DNA from: Nocardioides flavus (ex Wang et al. 2016)
GTDB lineage: Bacteria > Actinomycetota > Actinomycetes > Propionibacteriales > Nocardioidaceae
DNA length: 64,000 nt
Direction: 5' to 3'
NCBI RefSeq assembly: GCF_014653115.1
Contig: NZ_BNAD01000001.1
Span: 496,001 to 560,000, forward strand
The number at the start of each line of letters is the position of its first letter. Within the stretch, counting starts at the first letter, position 1. Made by a program: the position numbers and the translations under genes. Under the pieces are notes generated by a model. The model was given only the letters and a program-made list of their open reading frames with translations. It was not told the origin of the DNA and made no database searches. Of this stretch, positions 63,157 through 64,000 are shown piece by piece.

Positions 63157-64000
63157 CCCTGGCGCAGCTGCGCCCGGCCGACCGGGGTCGGCGTCTCGGA
63201 CGGTGGCGGCGTCGTGGGCGTCTCCGTCGGCGTCGGAGTCGGCGTCGGCGTCGGCGTCGGGGTCTCGGTGGGCAGCGGGGTCTCGGTCGGCGTCTCCGTC
63301 GGGGTCTCGGTGGGGGACTCCGTCGGCTCCTCCGGCTCGACCGTCGGCTGCTTCGTCGGCTGCTTGGTGGGCTTCGGCGGCGGGGGCGGCGGCGGGGTGT
63401 ACTCGTGGCCCTCCTCCGGGGCGTCACCGTCGACGTAGACGGGCTCGGGGAAGTCCTCGACCTCCATCCCCTCCATCACCCGCTGCATGATCGCGGTCCA
63501 GGTCTTGGCCGGGTAGTTGCCGCCGAAGTAGCCCGACTTGCCGTCGGAGCTGGTCGGGAGCCACAGGTCGGCACCGTCAGGACGGACCTCGTCCAGGGCG
63601 GCACGACCCTTGCCCCGGACGTACATCACCGCTGTGGACATCTGCGGGGTCATCCCGACGAACCACGACGAGGACACCATGTCGTCGGCGTTGGTGGCGG
63701 TGCCGGTCTTGCCGGCGGCCGGGCGGCCGAGCGCGAGGGCCTCGGTGCCGGAGCCGGACTGGACCACCTGCTGGAGGGAGTAGGTCACGTCGGCCGCGAT
63801 GTCGGGGTCGACTGTCTGCTTGCTGCGCTTGCGGGCCTCGTAGAGGACCTCGCCGCTCTTGTCGACGACCTTCTGGAGGACGTGGACCTCGTTGCGCACG
63901 CCGTTGTTGGCGAGGGTGGCATAGGCATTGGCCATGTTGATCGGGCTCACCTGGGCGGTGCCGAGGGTGACGCCGACGTTCTCCTGGAAGTCGATCGAAC
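63153..64000 (-). CDS. C-terminal part of a class A penicillin-binding protein (partial)
   Basis: The frame is open at the window edge; about 282 residues are visible. The transpeptidase KTGTA motif is present (GRPAAGKTGTAT), with SPINMANAYATLANNGV and WFVGMTP downstream and upstream as in PBP1A/PonA. The tail is Pro/Lys/Thr/Glu-rich (PKPTKQPTKQP, TPTPTP), likely cell-wall spanning. The glycosyltransferase domain and SxxK are outside the window. It starts the conserved order leading to rpsF and dnaB. Confidence 0.92.
   Translation of the reverse strand, partial: SIDFQENVGVTLGTAQVSPINMANAYATLANNGVRNEVHVLQKVVDKSGEVLYEARKRSKQTVDPDIAADVTYSLQQVVQSGSGTEALALGRPAAGKTGTATNADDMVSSSWFVGMTPQMSTAVMYVRGKGRAALDEVRPDGADLWLPTSSDGKSGYFGGNYPAKTWTAIMQRVMEGMEVEDFPEPVYVDGDAPEEGHEYTPPPPPPPKPTKQPTKQPTVEPEEPTESPTETPTETPTETPLPTETPTPTPTPTPTPTETPTTPPPSETPTPVGRAQLRQG

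Overview
The window is a stretch of high-GC (roughly 70% or more) actinobacterial chromosome. Gene families, codon bias and operon style (GTG/TTG starts, 4-bp start/stop overlaps, frequent CGTACG words, TANNNT boxes 6-7 bases before start codons) point to a Nocardioides-like member of the Propionibacteriales. That is inferred from content; no 16S gene is present. No tRNA, rRNA, CRISPR array, transposase or integrase was recognised.

Layout. 1-2.4 kb: end of a metal-binding secreted protein and a CopA-type copper ATPase. 2.6-8.1 kb: a tctCBA tripartite tricarboxylate transporter facing a CitA/CitB-like two-component system. 8.1-14.6 kb: membrane and EcsC-like proteins, a truncated FAD oxidoreductase, a MET2-like hydrolase, an aminoglycoside-phosphotransferase-like kinase, PPK2 and a mycothiol-dependent nitroreductase-like protein. 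14.6-18.8 kb: a RimK-like ligase with an added RCK_C-like domain, divergent from a retropepsin-like protease (PF05618/RimB), followed by an RTX-like protein and an aspartoacylase-family amidohydrolase; this looks like a peptide-modification cassette. 18.8-41 kb: housekeeping and accessory genes, including a PLP enzyme, DinB polymerase, an ABC exporter, LysE, a WYL regulator, a Ser/Thr kinase, an ArsR-SRPBCC-DHFR-like operon, a fused receiver/thioredoxin-reductase-like flavoprotein, an ECF sigma factor, PAP2, an alanine symporter, a homocysteine methyltransferase, MOSC and VOC proteins. 41-47.8 kb: furA-katG, acetyltransferases, an SDR, an aldo-keto reductase and a BLUF blue-light sensor.

47.8-64 kb is an origin-proximal conserved neighbourhood. 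The order dnaB, rplI, rpsR, ssb, rpsF, a Rv0051-like membrane glycosyltransferase and a class A penicillin-binding protein matches the mycobacterial ponA1-dnaB region, but here it is expanded by a kinase, endonuclease IV, a class F-like sortase with its surface-protein substrate, and a FemX/alanine-racemase-like pair. dnaB carries a 377-residue intein with all hallmarks of the rare class 3 splicing mechanism plus a LAGLIDADG endonuclease.

Four families of intergenic palindromic repeats occur, mostly at 3' ends of genes. In four genes (lysE, a 64-aa membrane protein, the ECF sigma factor and a GNAT acetyltransferase) the last codons and the stop lie inside a repeat, so the repeats have shaped the protein ends. 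Many genes appear leaderless, with a -10-like hexamer 6-7 bases from the start codon.
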